DNA from: Capillidium heterosporum
Taxonomy: Eukaryota > Entomophthoromycota > Entomophthoromycetes > Entomophthorales > Capillidiaceae
Assembly (NCBI GenBank): GCA_016630905.1
Contig: WBMQ01000001.1
Location: 1,054,001 to 1,118,000 of the forward strand
Direction: 5' to 3'
DNA: 64,000 bases
The notes beneath the pieces are model-generated. The model was not told the origin of the DNA and did not search any database. It saw nothing but the letters and a program-made list of their open reading frames with translations. The translations under genes and the position numbers were made by a program. Below, in pieces: positions 36,920-48,599 of this stretch; position 1 is the stretch's first letter; each line of letters begins with the position of its first letter.

Positions 36920-38568
36920 ATGTCAACGACGTACAAGTACAGCTCCAACCCCGGCAAATCCAAGGCAATTTCTTGCCAAAATGGACTAAAAGTAAACACC
37001 ACTAATAATGCAAGTACATAGCTTAACTGTTCTTACCAATTTTATAGGCCTACTCTGATAAATGGACTGTCAAGACGGTCTTACTCCACCTCCTACTCTT
37101 CCCATGGGTAGTTCTGATGATCCTCTTTGCAGCAGTCTGCAAAGTGCTAGAATTCGCCCTTATCAACTTCAACCTGGTCGTAGTTTGGATACTCCTACCC
37201 GCATACTTACTTCACTCTTCACTCCCTAGTGACAGCTACTGCTCCAACCCCACTAACGGTACTTTTGAGTTTGTTTCACCATTCTAATTTTACTAGCCTC
37301 TTCGAACTTGGCATGGTTCAACAGGTGTAAACCTTGCCCCAACGGCGCTATATGTGATGGTGGTGAGATAAAACGCTGCCCGTTCGGTCAATTCAGGGAG
37401 GAGCACCAAATCACTGACATCTCCTTCTCTGGTCGATTATTCAATTTTTTTGACAAGGCCAAGGACATCAATAGCTCGTACTTCATCTGCACCAATGTGC
37501 CTAACGAAGAGAAACGTGTCAAGTACCTTGAGAAACGCATCTACCACATCCTGTCTGATAGGTTGGAGAAATCTACCTGTGGAGATAGCAAAGAACCCGT
37601 CGGTCTTAGCTCGAACCAAATCAAGGCAGCCTTGGCCAACACCGTAGTCCACAAAAGTATGACTGGTTTACTCGATTACGACCCCTCCCAAAGTTGGGAG
37701 GCTGCGTTGGCTTTGGAACAGGATATTTTGCTGGACATTGATTACGTCAGACTCTACGACTTGGCTGAAGAAAACTTGGTTTCCGACAACTTAATTTCGG
37801 TGACAATTGGCAAATGGAATTATGAAGCTGCCAGCTCGTTCCTATTCTCGGCAAACATCCCAAACTTCACTAGAAATTGTGATTTAACCAGCAACCCCCG
37901 CTTTGGTACTAAACAGTGGCTCTTAATAGGTAAATTCAAAGCAGTTCTTAATGCTGACCGATCTTTAGTTTTCTACTTGGTTGGTGCCTTGATTTCATCC
38001 ACCTGTGCCATACTAGCTGCCATTTATATTTTCAGCTGGCTCCATTACCACTTCAAATCGATGTCTAACTATACCCTAAACATTCTGGGTAGAGAGGTAA
38101 GCTTTAACACACTTTATCTGACTAACTGTTTTATAGGGTAGCTTTGACGCTGACTCCAACCTTATTTACGTACCGGTAGCTAAGATGCGCAGGAAGGTTA
38201 TGGAATACTTTCAAGACTGCCCCTGCTTTAACTTTTTCTGGGCTTTAACTTTTGTCTACTTACCGGTTAGCGGCTGGGTACGCACCAAATTGATCAAGGT
38301 TAACGACAAGTGGCAGTTAGGGTGGGCTCACTTCTTTGACATCCCTACCATTGTCATTACCTCTGCTCCCAAAGTAGAAGACCCATACCTCCCTGAACAG
38401 GATTGCTCATTTCTATCTTCCGTCCCCAAATCCAAACACGGCAAAAAGTACAGGCTTCACAAGCCTCGTAAATGTCGTAAGCAATACCAAGACCATTTAG
38501 AAGAACCACTGACTCGCTGGGGCCGAGTTGTGGAATTTATTTCCAAGTTAGTCACCTATGAGCCTTAA
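36920..38568 (+). CDS. Src1/Heh/MAN1-like inner nuclear membrane protein, right-arm copy
   Basis: Exons 36920..36991, 37048..37258, 37297..38096 and 38137..38568 (introns 56, 38 and 40 bp, all GT-AG) give 504 aa. Relative to the left copy the differences noticed are conservative or single-residue (about residues 16, 142, 178 and 466), and no stop or frameshift is seen. Two intact copies within one inverted repeat suggest a recent duplication or maintenance by gene conversion. The start is the first ATG after the TATA-like element and keeps all exons in phase. Upstream exons coding a HeH/LEM domain were looked for and not seen. Confidence 0.6.
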
Positions 38569-39863
38569 TGCTCCAGATTGTTGGAGTTACACATGTGAAG
38601 TCTACAACTTTTGCATTCACAAACTGGCGGTTCTATTGCTTAGTTACAACATCTGCCTGATGCCTACCTACCTCATGGATATCTCAGTTGGTTTATTAGC
38701 CTCTTTATTCTCATTTATTTTCTGTCCTAAGATTTACATACTATATCACATATCCTATCCCTTAAAACAAGTAAATAGTTGGTTTATATGTATTCATTTT
38801 ATTAAATAGTTGAAAAGTATAAATTTTATACCCAACCCAACCAATTCGAAATGGAGTATAATATCTCTAAAAGCACCATATTTCCCACTCTTACTATATA
38901 TAGTGCTATACATCCCTTTTCCTAGTTGAGCACCCTTCAATAAGAATGTGCTTTACCCGTACGCTCTTAAGCCACCTACCTTGTCAGTTTGCTAAAATGG
39001 GAGTACCACTAATTGTCAATGGTTTAAAGCTCAAAGAGGCTATCCTTACTCAACAACACATTTATAATAGCATTGAATCTTTGCACCGATTTAACCAACT
39101 TTAACTGCAAGTTCTATTTTATTGTTTGTGAGATGTAGCCAAGAATCCATCATTCATCAAACTTCGACTTAAAGTTGACTACAATATACTACTGTATATT
39201 GGAATTGAATGAAACCAGCGACTTTTTTGCAAATTGGAGCTGTTAAATGAGAATTGTAGAAACAATAAGCTGGCTATTATTGGTGTCAAATTTACTCTAC
39301 AGAGTCAATTTTACATAGAGTTGAATGTGGTATCGAAGTTGATCTTTGCTACTATATTATTATTGTTGGATTGGCTGTAATAAACCTTTTTTATACTACT
39401 ATTGCTTAAATTTTGATAGATAGATTTTCGCCTACTGCCACGACACCTTTTCACAATGAAAGTGAAGTTAAAGCCTTCAATATAGTAAGCTGCAAATTCT
39501 TGCAACATATAGTTTCCAACGTTGACTACTTTTAATCCTTATACAAATTGAGAATAATTTAGGTTTGGCATTCAAAAAGCTAATTGAAAGCTACTACGTT
39601 CAAAAATAAGATGAAAGATCTATCAAATTCAGTTGTACAGTAATTTACAATTTTATTGAACAAATAGTAAGTCAATTACAAGCTCTACTTTATAAAACTG
39701 CTTATATAGTTCTTTTATAACCAATAAACCTAGCCAAAACCTGCAAAAACATATCACTAAACTTGAGTTTACTATTAGGCAGATTGAAAATTTGCGTAGA
39801 AGCTTCAACTCAGAGAAGCTATATAGTATCGAGTCAAGAACTTGTCTAAATACCTCCACTTGA

Positions 39864-40124
39864 ATGAATGCCAGCTATTTCAAAAAAGGGTTTACAAGAC
39901 TACTATATCAAGAACTTATTACAAGCATAAATTCAATTTCAAAAACTCCAATACAGTTTCCTGTTAACAATTTAGAAGCCAATGTTAGTATCAGCGTAAC
40001 TATACTATTTAATCATTCTAACCAGCTTTATAGATCCAGTCTGAAAAATGTATCGTCAAGTCATTCTTGCTCCATGGAAACTATGACAACCCTGGTCGTT
40101 ACAATCCCTAATATGAGGTCATAG
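39864..40124 (+). CDS. small hypothetical ORF at decayed locus, right arm
   Basis: Mirror copy of 4131-4391, 86 codons, open from ATG to TAG. The same alternatives apply: first exon of the decayed locus at 40624-41038, or chance ORF. Preservation in both arms is weak evidence for function because the arms are so similar overall. Confidence 0.3.
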   Translation: MNASYFKKGFTRLLYQELITSINSISKTPIQFPVNNLEANVSISVTILFNHSNQLYRSSLKNVSSSHSCSMETMTTLVVTIPNMRS

Positions 40125-40623
40125 ACCTGCTCCCTCATTCGCTTCCTTGCTACTTTCTTTTTTCAACATTTAATTTTCAATCTGTAATTCGTAGCTATTT
40201 TTAATTATGAACCTGCCCTACACCAGGCATTTTTCCACTTTTACTGTTCTTTCCCTTAGTTCCGATGGCTACCTAGGAATCTCCATTAGCAGCAGCAGAA
40301 CATTGGATACCAAAGCTTTGGCAATAGTAAACTCATCAGTAGTAGTTTAGATTAGTACAGACTTTTCTAGCTAAACTTAGCAAAACCTTAAGTAGTCTAT
40401 AAAGCAGTTAACTGCAGATGGAAGCCTAATCCTCCCGTTATAACTACTGCCAAGGTACCAAAGGGGTATTTAAACCCCCTTTCGTCGCTACCCAAATCAA
40501 GTATCTTGACAACGCTCCACATTGTTATTCCATAGCTGTACTCACCCTCTGTTCCTAGCAGTTTGATTTTGTTCGTTAGTCTATGAATAAAACCTTGTAT
40601 TTTGCTCATATATTTATTTTCAG

Positions 40624-41038
40624 CATAGCAATCTAGTCCTCCCCGCCTCTTATTACCTGTTAATGATCCTTGCTACCCTTGGATTTCACCTCCTTTGGGC
40701 GATTAATGTTATCAATACAACCAACCTTTTGAGCCAACTCTTGCTTTTGATTCAAACACTGTAGCACCGGCTGTCACCCAACTACTACCCAATAGGCCTC
40801 CTTTTATTCAGTCTCAATCCATCCCCTCCTGGAATTGGGACGTGACTACTATTGTGTGGGCATTCCTTATGGTGTACCTTCTTTACTTGGACTATGCAAC
40901 CTGCCATCTGGAGAGTCCAGACCTTTACCACACACACAGTGGTAGGTTCTAGCTTCGCCTTCCTAACCTATCGTGTCATTAGCTCCTAGTATTACGCCAT
41001 CATTAGTTGGATCCAGCAGCATCTCCCTGGACCTTACA
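40624..41038 (+). pseudogene. decayed membrane-protein locus, right-arm copy
   Basis: Mirror of 3242-3631. It keeps the 25 bp deleted in the left arm and shows the same frame break after the first hydrophobic segment. In the 3' block the frame meets TAG where the inner copy has CAA, a stop at a glutamine position. A possible 49-bp intron (GT...CAG, about 40865-40915) would join the second membrane segment to the 3' block. Both arm copies look non-functional. Confidence 0.4.
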
Positions 41039-41079
41039 GTCTAATATATATTAAAAATATTAGTATATATGCAAATAAG

Positions 41080-41548
41080 TATATTTTACCTGCAGCATTA
41101 GATTTTGTTCGTTTAGCTCTGGAATATATCAAGGAGGTTAAAGTACCTAAAACAACCTTGTGGCGGCATATGAAGATGGTAGGATATTACTATGGAAAAG
41201 GAGGGTGTAAGAGCATTTTACACAATGGCCAACGGATCATCAACTATAGAAATGTATACATCAAAAATAGGATTGACAACTTGGATGGGCTTGAAAATCC
41301 TATTTTACCTAAAGTATTTTTGAACGAATCCTACTGCCATTTGAATCATCGCAGCAAGCTTACTTGGATTAGGAAAGGTGAAACTGTAAACAAATATGAG
41401 ACAGCCTTTGCCTATAATTTTTGACGCATTCATAGTTTATACTATAGGTAACAAGAGAAATGCTTGCATTTCAGGAAGTGCTAAATTGACTGATAAGGAG
41501 GATAAATCATACTTATCTATAATGGTTAGTTCGGTCGCTATTAAATAA
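41080..41548 (+). mobile_element. IS630/Tc1-type transposase relic
   Basis: A frame open from about 41080 to 41424 holds a helix-turn-helix segment (TTLWRHMKMVGYYYGKGG), then LPKVFLNESYCHLNHRSKLTW, which matches the first catalytic block of IS630/Tc1-like DDE transposases. After an interruption, a further block (GNKRNACISGSAK, about 41450-41545) fits the following strand of the fold. In active relatives the block reads D-E-S-Y; here the Asp is Asn. The N-terminus and the second and third acidic residues are missing. The element is therefore dead and truncated. It begins about 40 bp outside the right arm; no terminal inverted repeats were found. Confidence 0.65.
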
Positions 41549-42291
41549 CTATCTTAAGTGACATTTATAGATTTGAAGGAAACGTGTTGCTTTTCTAACT
41601 TTCATTTCCAATAAATTCAAACTCAGTAAGTTTTCAAAGTTGAATTGAGTTAATTGGGCAATTTATTGATTTCACAATAGTTCACAAATCGGAGTATTAA
41701 AAATATAGTCCTAAATAGGAAAGTCAAAATGATCAGCTGAACTATGAGCGTGGACTGCCTTGATACTAATTCGCTTTTAAAAAATAAAACTCTTGAAAAA
41801 AGTAAAGGCATTATACATATTTAAATTAGCTTCCTACCTTCTTATATTAAAAAGATACGGACTTATTTTCATGAGTCTTATCTTTTTGGAATTGGCTATA
41901 TTACTGTATTGCCTTGTTCTGAAATTAATGTTGATTAGCAGCCTGCAGATTTAAAAGTAGATATGAAGTCAGTAACCCATGGTCTGATATTTACTCCTGA
42001 ACAAAGCAGTATAAAGCCTATTATATAAACTCGATTGAAGGTAAACTAGGGGATCACCACTATATTATCCTTTATCCATCCGTAGTTATTTGAACGAACC
42101 TTCCATTGATCACTTTACGAAACCTTGGGCTTAATTTAGTCTTTGTTTGGAAGTTGCGAAAGTTCTTGGATCCTTCACCATTTACCGATATTTCACCGCA
42201 AAAGTCAAATAAAAGGCTAGCAGCAACCTTCCTCTCAACTTCAACAACAAAATAATCACCAAGCACCACATGGGATAAAATAACACCCAAG
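41549..42291. other. intergenic, upstream of the 42292 gene
   Basis: No gene is supported. The last 60 bases are a CAA/CAC-rich leader typical of the 5' untranslated regions here, so the minus-strand frame across 42072-42302 is treated as a shadow. Confidence 0.5.
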
Positions 42292-42981
42292 ATGATGACC
42301 AAGGCCTTGCAAAGTATGAAGCTCTACCACACCTTCACCCCAGATCTCGAAAGCAGATTCGAAGTCAAAGATGTTTCTAAAAAGCTACTTTACACGATCC
42401 AAATATCCAAACATAGGGCCGTTTTCTTTGAAGTCGGTAGTAGAGTTCCATCGATATCCATCAACTTTGTCGATCAATCTTTGAATACCCAACATACCTT
42501 TTCGCCTCAATTCAAGGAAAAGCGTACGATGGGATGCTTTACTTTTATCAACGTAGATCCTTACACGTTAAAAGTCCAAGATATTATGGACTACTCCAAT
42601 AACTCTACTTACTACTGTAGACGCAGTAACGGAAAGTGGGGTTTGGTATTGCAAGATAAGAAGACTTCAGTAGGTTCTTTCAATAAAAGTAGGTTCGCAA
42701 CCAAATTAGGGACGTTAAATCTACCCATAAACTTCGATGAAACCAAGGTGGCTACTCTTGTCTTCGCGTTCACTTTCGCCATTCATTGTGCTCGACGCTT
42801 CGAAACGATTACTTTGATGAAATCACCGAATGCTTTCTCAGTACACTCAGCTGCTTCTAGTTACGACAGTACTTTGGTTAATAACATTGGTAGAGATAGG
42901 TGTGGGAGCCACAAAAGTGGTGCTTTGAACGTCATCCCAACTGGCATCGATCCTAAACTACAAGGGTCTCATTTGAATTGA
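42292..42981 (+). CDS. tubby/LURP-like hypothetical protein, flank paralogue
   Basis: An intronless 229-aa protein, paralogue of 24907-25620. Shared blocks include VSKKLLYTI, DPYTLKV, NGKWGLVLQDKKT, LGTLNLP and a hydrophobic helix (VATLVFAFTFAIHCARRFE). There is no signal peptide. The N-terminal ten residues could be shortened to a later Met (residue 9). Paralogues on the same strand on either side of the right arm fit a duplication older than, or split by, the inverted-repeat rearrangement. Function unknown; the fold suggestion is low-confidence inference. Confidence 0.6.
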   Translation: MMTKALQSMKLYHTFTPDLESRFEVKDVSKKLLYTIQISKHRAVFFEVGSRVPSISINFVDQSLNTQHTFSPQFKEKRTMGCFTFINVDPYTLKVQDIMDYSNNSTYYCRRSNGKWGLVLQDKKTSVGSFNKSRFATKLGTLNLPINFDETKVATLVFAFTFAIHCARRFETITLMKSPNAFSVHSAASSYDSTLVNNIGRDRCGSHKSGALNVIPTGIDPKLQGSHLN

Positions 42982-43419
42982 AAGCTGGGAACATGTTGTG
43001 AAGGGGAAGGAGTTGCATGTATTTAGGATAGCTACAATAAATATTTAAGTTATATAGCAAGATATTTATATATTTAGTAAATAAGTTTATAGAAGATATA
43101 TTCATTCAATATAATTGTATAAGGTTACTCACAAAATGATGCATTTGTTGATTAGATTAAATTTATGCTCATATAAAGTAACATTTAGTGTCACTGGTTC
43201 AACTGATAAACATGGTCTGTATAAAGTAACTGAGCATGCTTTCTCAAGCCCCCTTAAAAGCAAAAATGAATCTATTATCGGCCACTTCCATCAAGGTAAT
43301 ATTAGATACTCGTTTATTCAATAGTAAAAATATTCTATAAAAACCAGGACTACACTAAGCTTCAATCACGAAAGACGCAGTTGAAATAAAGCTATCGAAA
43401 CTAAAAGCTGCAAACTCGA
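42982..43419. other. intergenic
   Basis: No supportable gene. A 69-codon frame at 43115-43324 has no motif and lies in AT-rich sequence between two genes. Confidence 0.45.
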
Positions 43420-43828
43420 TTACCAACGGAGTCTCTGCTTAGCTGAAAGGGGCTTCTTCTTCTTGTTGGATTTCTGTTTAGGTTTCGATTCTTCCACTTG
43501 TAATAAAAAGTCAATAAACTATTCCAATTAAAAACTTACTTTGTCCTTCCGTGCTAGCTTCCTTATTCAGCTTGCTCTCCTTGAAGTTCTGCAGTCTCAA
43601 TGACTTTCTAACAATCTTCTGAGCTAACTCTTTCTTGGCATCCAGCTTTTCTTCGACTTGCTCGGCTTCCCCTTCAGCCGGCTCGTTCAATTCCTGTGAT
43701 ATACCAGCTGCAGTTGCCTGTTTGACAGCTAACCTTTGCAAGCGAGCATCTTCAACCGGCTGGTAGATCTCCTTTCTTCTAATTGACTTGAACTTCTGCT
43801 TTACCTTGGATTTCAACGACTTGGCCAT
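43420..43828 (-). CDS. DUF2423/YBL028C-like nucleolar protein
   Basis: Exons complement(43540..43828, 43420..43496) with a 43-bp GT-AG intron give 121 aa. The N-terminus, MAKSLKSKVKQKFKSIRR followed by PVEDAR-QR-A, is the signature of the small basic DUF2423 family (yeast YBL028C, linked to pre-ribosomes and nucleolus). The middle is acidic and the C-terminus Lys-rich (KQKSNKKKKPLS). Length and basic character fit the family. It is the only clearly intact housekeeping-type gene in the decayed half of the window. Confidence 0.75.
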
Positions 43829-45778
43829 TTGAGTTGTTTAAGAGAAATGTAAAATTTTTGGACTTTTGACTTTGGGTTTAATGGAAATTTGCAATACCCT
43901 ATCAGAACTAGAGTTTTAGTTGGGAGGGTTTGCTAATTCCCAAAAATTTTGGGATGGCAAAGTGAAGGATATTAGAATATATATAGCTTTGATAGTTACA
44001 TACATGGCAGAAAGAGGATACGGGGCTACTGAAGCTATAAACCATACCATTATCTCAAGTTATCTGAAGTACATAGATCTTTTTAGATATGGGCTAATAG
44101 CAAAAAATAATACTAATCTAATCAAAAGTAACTGTTCCAAGTTAAGCGCTATTATGTTCAAGTTTCTAAAGATTTTTCTAATTAAGCTAGTTATAAAATT
44201 ACCTAGTTTATTTGAACAGTTTAAGATTAAATTCATGACTTGTTTTTGATCATGGCAGTTAAAGAGCTTGATGCTGTACTTGGTCTAGAGCCCCTATAGC
44301 AAAATCGTTTATTACTACGTTCAAAATGGATGTCATGCCGTGGACTATCGATTTCATATCTACTTTTGAATCTTCAGGCTGCTAATCAACATTAATTTCG
44401 GAATAGAATGGTATAGTAGCCCCTAATCCTTTGAATGTCAAATAGCATTATATAAACTATTGATACTTTTTATTATGCTTTACTAAAATTTATATCACGT
44501 TTACAAGATTGAAAACAATCAGTTTCCTAATATTGTAGGGTTTGGGTATAAAACTCGACTCGATCTTTCTATCTCTCCCATAAACGTGAACGAATACAAA
44601 CGATAGAGTTTGGATGAGCTTTTCCTTGATGAGATCATAATAAAAGACTTAAAAGTTAAAGACTTTTATGTGTTGAATTTAGCTAGCAAGTAGCCTTCAG
44701 CAGCTGATGATCTCATTAATCTACCGCAATATGACTGATATACTAAGTGGAGGGCTTGACAATTCAAGGCCAAAAAATTCTTTTCTAAGAGGAATAGGTC
44801 GCTCAATATTGTTCTCAATCGAATAAAACTCTATGAAGATGGATGAATGGCATTGGATTGCTTCATGTCACATTCTTTCTCTTTACCAACCTCATGTTCA
44901 GTCCTACATTTAGCAAGCTACAATTTGTATTCCAAAGTTTTTAAAAAATTTATCAATTAAACAATAATATGTTTCTACTGCAATAGATATTGGGTACTTT
45001 ATATATCAATAGCCACAGCCTTTGTTCCAGAATAGTCCAATTTTTAAGCTTTGAACTAGAGCTTGTGGATCATACACTCTAAATGTCGCTTGTATTTGGA
45101 CAGTTGGTTCTTGTCAACCTGTTAGGTGTCAATCTAACTTGCTAAATCTTCCAACTGAAGCCAATCGCTGTGTCTTCAGATGAACCTAAAAGAACATCCT
45201 ACTCAAATCGACCGGCTTTAAATCAAATACTACCTGTTTTGCAAAATATTCTTTTATAATAAATGTCTATATACTTATTGTAATTCTTTATGCATACATT
45301 ATAAAACTTATTCATAAAATAAACTGTATTTATGCGAAATATTTATAGATGATTTAGGCTGGAATTAAAGTTTTATAGCAATATGTACTGAAAAGATGTT
45401 TTGAAGGTAGGAATTGAAATAAAGAGTAGATAAAAACTTGCTGGTGGTTGATGAAAACGTAGCTGGATCGAGCTTGAACTCATTTAATAAAGATCCGTTG
45501 ATCTTGATGTATGGTTAGGAATTGTATTGTCAAACTTCAAATTTACAGGTGTTAAAATAGCGTTTTTGGACATATATGTTGCTGATACTCAAGTTTTTAG
45601 TTTTGACATATTACATTCGAGTAGCTTAAGAAAGTCGTAAACTAAAGTAAAACTTTGGTAATTAAATAGCTTCAATGCTCTAAATGTGCTTAGATGAGTT
45701 ATACCATGAAGTTGTCATTTATACCCTAGCTACTACGAGACGAATTAGCTTTCTTAAAGCTAGTAGTTACTTTAACTT
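43829..45778. other. relic-bearing AT-rich stretch
   Basis: No intact gene. The plus-strand 109-codon frame at 43920-44249 has a TTG start and biased composition. Its complement reads as LRR-like pieces (LIRKIFRNLNIIALNLEQLLL), matching the strand of the F-box/LRR relic that follows. It is taken as part of the same decayed array. Confidence 0.35.
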
Positions 45779-46765
45779 ACTATTACTAAAAACCTTATCA
45801 ATATTTATCTTTAAATAGATGAGATTCGTGAGGTTGAACGACCTATATGGTAACCCTTCCATCACTAAGCTCAAATATTGTAAGCTGCTAAAGTACGACC
45901 ATTTGAACTTATAATATGATCTATTTTCAATACACCTCTTACCTTTATCAAATTGGTAATATCTTTGAACATCTTAAAGTCAATATGTACTCATATTTCC
46001 TTAATTGATAGGATACTGGTAATCTTTAACTTGCTGAATACTGCTTCAGTAAAAGGTTTAGATATGGCATATTTAAATACATTAATATTAAGTTTCTTTA
46101 ATGGTGGGAATTTGGTGCTGATAACTACAAATAAGTCTTTTGGGTTAACTCTGGTCAAAGTCAATTGGTTAAGCTGTAATACTGCAAAGGATTGGATCGC
46201 CATTGAGAAAGTGAAATAGACACTCAATATATACAACTGAAAGCAATCTATATTAACTATAGATGAGAGAAAAGTTATACTACTTGATAAAAATTGGTAA
46301 AGGTGCTACTTGGGCTATTTAACTTGATACTTTTGTTGCTGCCTAGATCCAGTGTTGATCTATTCTCTTCGGTCCAACTTATATTCAACTCAGCTAAGCT
46401 TCTGAAGCTATCGAATATACCTTTGAAACCTTGTTCTTTCACACATTCAAGTTTCTAACATACTTTTCAGCTTTTGAGGTCGGTGCTTTAATCCGATGAA
46501 ATACTTTTCACTATTGCATTTAAGTAATACTAAACATCTAGAGGAAGCTTTCATTACCAGATCTTTTAAACTCTGAGCTGTAAAAATCGATGTAATTAAA
46601 ACCGTAATCGTTACGAGGCATAAGGCTAATGATCTCCTTAATAACAATATCTGGTAATGGAGACAAGAGGAACTTTTGGTTTTTGATAACAGTTGGTTTT
46701 GTTGTAAAAATTTCAAGTAAAATTTTGCAAACAGCCAGTTTTTGTACTAAAAATTCATACTTCAC
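45779..46765 (-). pseudogene. F-box/LRR-like gene, degenerate or multi-intron
   Basis: On the minus strand, a frame at 46538-46765 contains an F-box-like start (SPLPDIVIKEIISLMPR). Then come an LRR-like piece around 46300-46400 (FDSFRSLAELNISW), a 70-80-codon LRR-like frame at 45991-46236 (LQLNQLTLTRV, FPPLKKLNINVF) and another at 45779-45893 (LQYLSLVMEGLPYRSFNLTNLIYLKI). Fungal F-box/LRR proteins choose targets for SCF ubiquitin ligases. The pieces are in different frames and joined only by plausible introns for some junctions, so an intact product cannot be assembled. Confidence 0.45.
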
Positions 46766-46780
46766 CTATCCCTTCAATAC

Positions 46781-47902
46781 AACAATTCAATAAATTATAC
46801 ATTAGGTTTTTGATTACAAATTTTTGCTAAAGATAGCTTACTAAATCTAAATTAAAGCTTTAGATTATCACACCCCTATTAAAGGCAAACTTCATAGTAA
46901 TATACTTGGTATCCAAGGACTTTCATTTTTTGTAATGGATAGTTAGATTGATAGATTCAAGCTTAAATTTTTGTAGGCATACCTATTCCAGCTGATCCAT
47001 TTATCTTCGAAGGCAGGCAGATGGTCAAGAAACTTCAAGTTGTGGCATCAACTGCATCTTCAAAGTAACCAAAAGATGTAATGCTAAATCCAGGCAATTA
47101 GTGTTTCTAGACTGAATCTCAAACCAGCTTACTTGGCACAGATATTTCTACATTCCATTGAATGATACTTTAAAGTTAGCTTTATTAGAGTAGCTAGAAC
47201 GTTTGAACTCAAACTCCATCAACAATTCGATTTGAGAAGAGAGGCTGATCCAGTAGAACTGTATATTTTGAAAGATTTAACAAGCCTAGCCATCTTTTGC
47301 AAGTAGATTTACCAAAGCAAAGTACTCGTACCTTGTTCAAAAAATTTGATGGAGATGGAGTACTAGCTTTAGATGATGATATTGGTGTTGTTTAAGGATT
47401 CAAATTCGAAATTTGCCAGTTTAAGTGTTGATGGAATATCGCAAAAAGGAAACTCGCTTGTATTTAGTGAAGGATTCCAGTCTAGTAATTCTTAACCTTG
47501 TAGGTGGTTGCACAAAATTATAAATAGTACAAGTAATGTCAGCTATTTAAATGAAACTGCTCTGTAGCATCCAGTTTAAAGACTATTAACTTAGACCCAG
47601 CTCAATACTTTTCAATCTTTGCGACAGCTTAAACTAAAACATCATTATACAAACAATTGGTTTGAGTAATACTGGTTTCGCTGTATTCAAAAATTAGTTA
47701 GAAATATAGTAGTAGATCATTACTATTTTTTAAACTGGTTACAAGCTGGCTGCAATCATTGGATATATTGAAAGCAGTAACGAAATCCCAATATACCAAA
47801 GATAGTTGATTATATATGGTTGCAACTTATGCATATGCTTTTCCTAAATGAAATTTTATTGATATAATGCATCAGTAAATCAATATCAGACATCTTGTAA
47901 AC
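46781..47902. other. relic-bearing AT-rich stretch
   Basis: No intact gene. Minus-strand pieces at about 47000-47130 look LRR-like (LDLALHLLVTLKMQLMPQLEV) and are broken by stops. Confidence 0.35.
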
Positions 47903-48424
47903 CTATCTTGTAAACGTCAGCAACAGGGATTGAAATACCATATATAGTGCGAGTTGATAGTTGTAATTAAATTTTAGTACTCGACATCTTAGATGAATAG
48001 CTTTACTCAAATTATGTTGAGTATTTGTCCAGCTGAGAGGACCTTTAACATTGACAGAGCCATTGTTTAAAATAGTAATCAACCTCTCAACAACCAACAA
48101 TTACATATCGAGCTGAAAATTAATACTCTTGAAAAGCCTACAAAGATGTCAAGCCTGGACTTTAAAAAAATGTAGCTTTTAACCAGAACTACATTTGAAA
48201 ATATGTAAGTTGAAGTAGGTTATTGACAGCCACAGTTTTAAAAATATAAACCTTTATCTCGATATAAAATCAGCCTAAGATTCGATGTGGATGAATATAA
48301 ATTCTAGTTTATTAAATAGATCAAGTGCAGTTTTGTAAAAGTGATTTAAACTTGGACTTAGTTATTGCTCCTTCAGGTCTATATCAAAAGTTTGATGAAG
48401 GTGAGCGAATTGCAGTTCCTTAAT
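47903..48424 (-). pseudogene. LRR-like relic with stops at likely Gln codons
   Basis: One frame runs 174 codons on the minus strand with only six stops (TAA, TAG, TAA, TAA, TGA, TAA), fewer than expected by chance in such AT-rich sequence. The segments between them are coding-like (KELQFAHLHQTFDIDLKEQ, RFIFLKLWLSITYFNLHIF, VERLITILNNGSVNVKG). Five stops become Gln and one Arg by a single T-to-C reversal. Probably another F-box/LRR-type relic. Confidence 0.4.
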
Positions 48425-48599
48425 AAACTTAAGATGTCCATTTCTGTCTTCTAAACTGAAAGTTGTTGCTCCCTGGTTTAAAACCAAGGCTTTGAGTCGT
48501 TAGATTAAGTCTGAAAGTTACAGTGACATAGAAAGGCTTCATGATGACCTTTCAAAACTTGTTAATTTTATATTTGACTACTTTAACGCGGTAAACTGA

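Larger units (their letters stand above)
28006..41038. repeat. right arm of giant inverted repeat
   Basis: Reverse-complement copy of 3242-16419, 13.0 kb long. The inner boundary (28006) abuts a diverged partial copy of the outer end of the arm (26965-28005). The outer boundary (41038) is followed within about 40 bp by a transposase relic. All three arm genes are intact here too, on the opposite strand to their left-arm copies. The scattered differences between arms argue against a simple assembly mirror of one copy. Confidence 0.95.

Noticed and set aside
3242-41038. Inverted repeat as a composite transposon or giant virus/plasmid terminus
   Set aside because: No terminal inverted repeats, target-site duplications, integrase or replication genes in the arms; the contents are ordinary intron-bearing genes.
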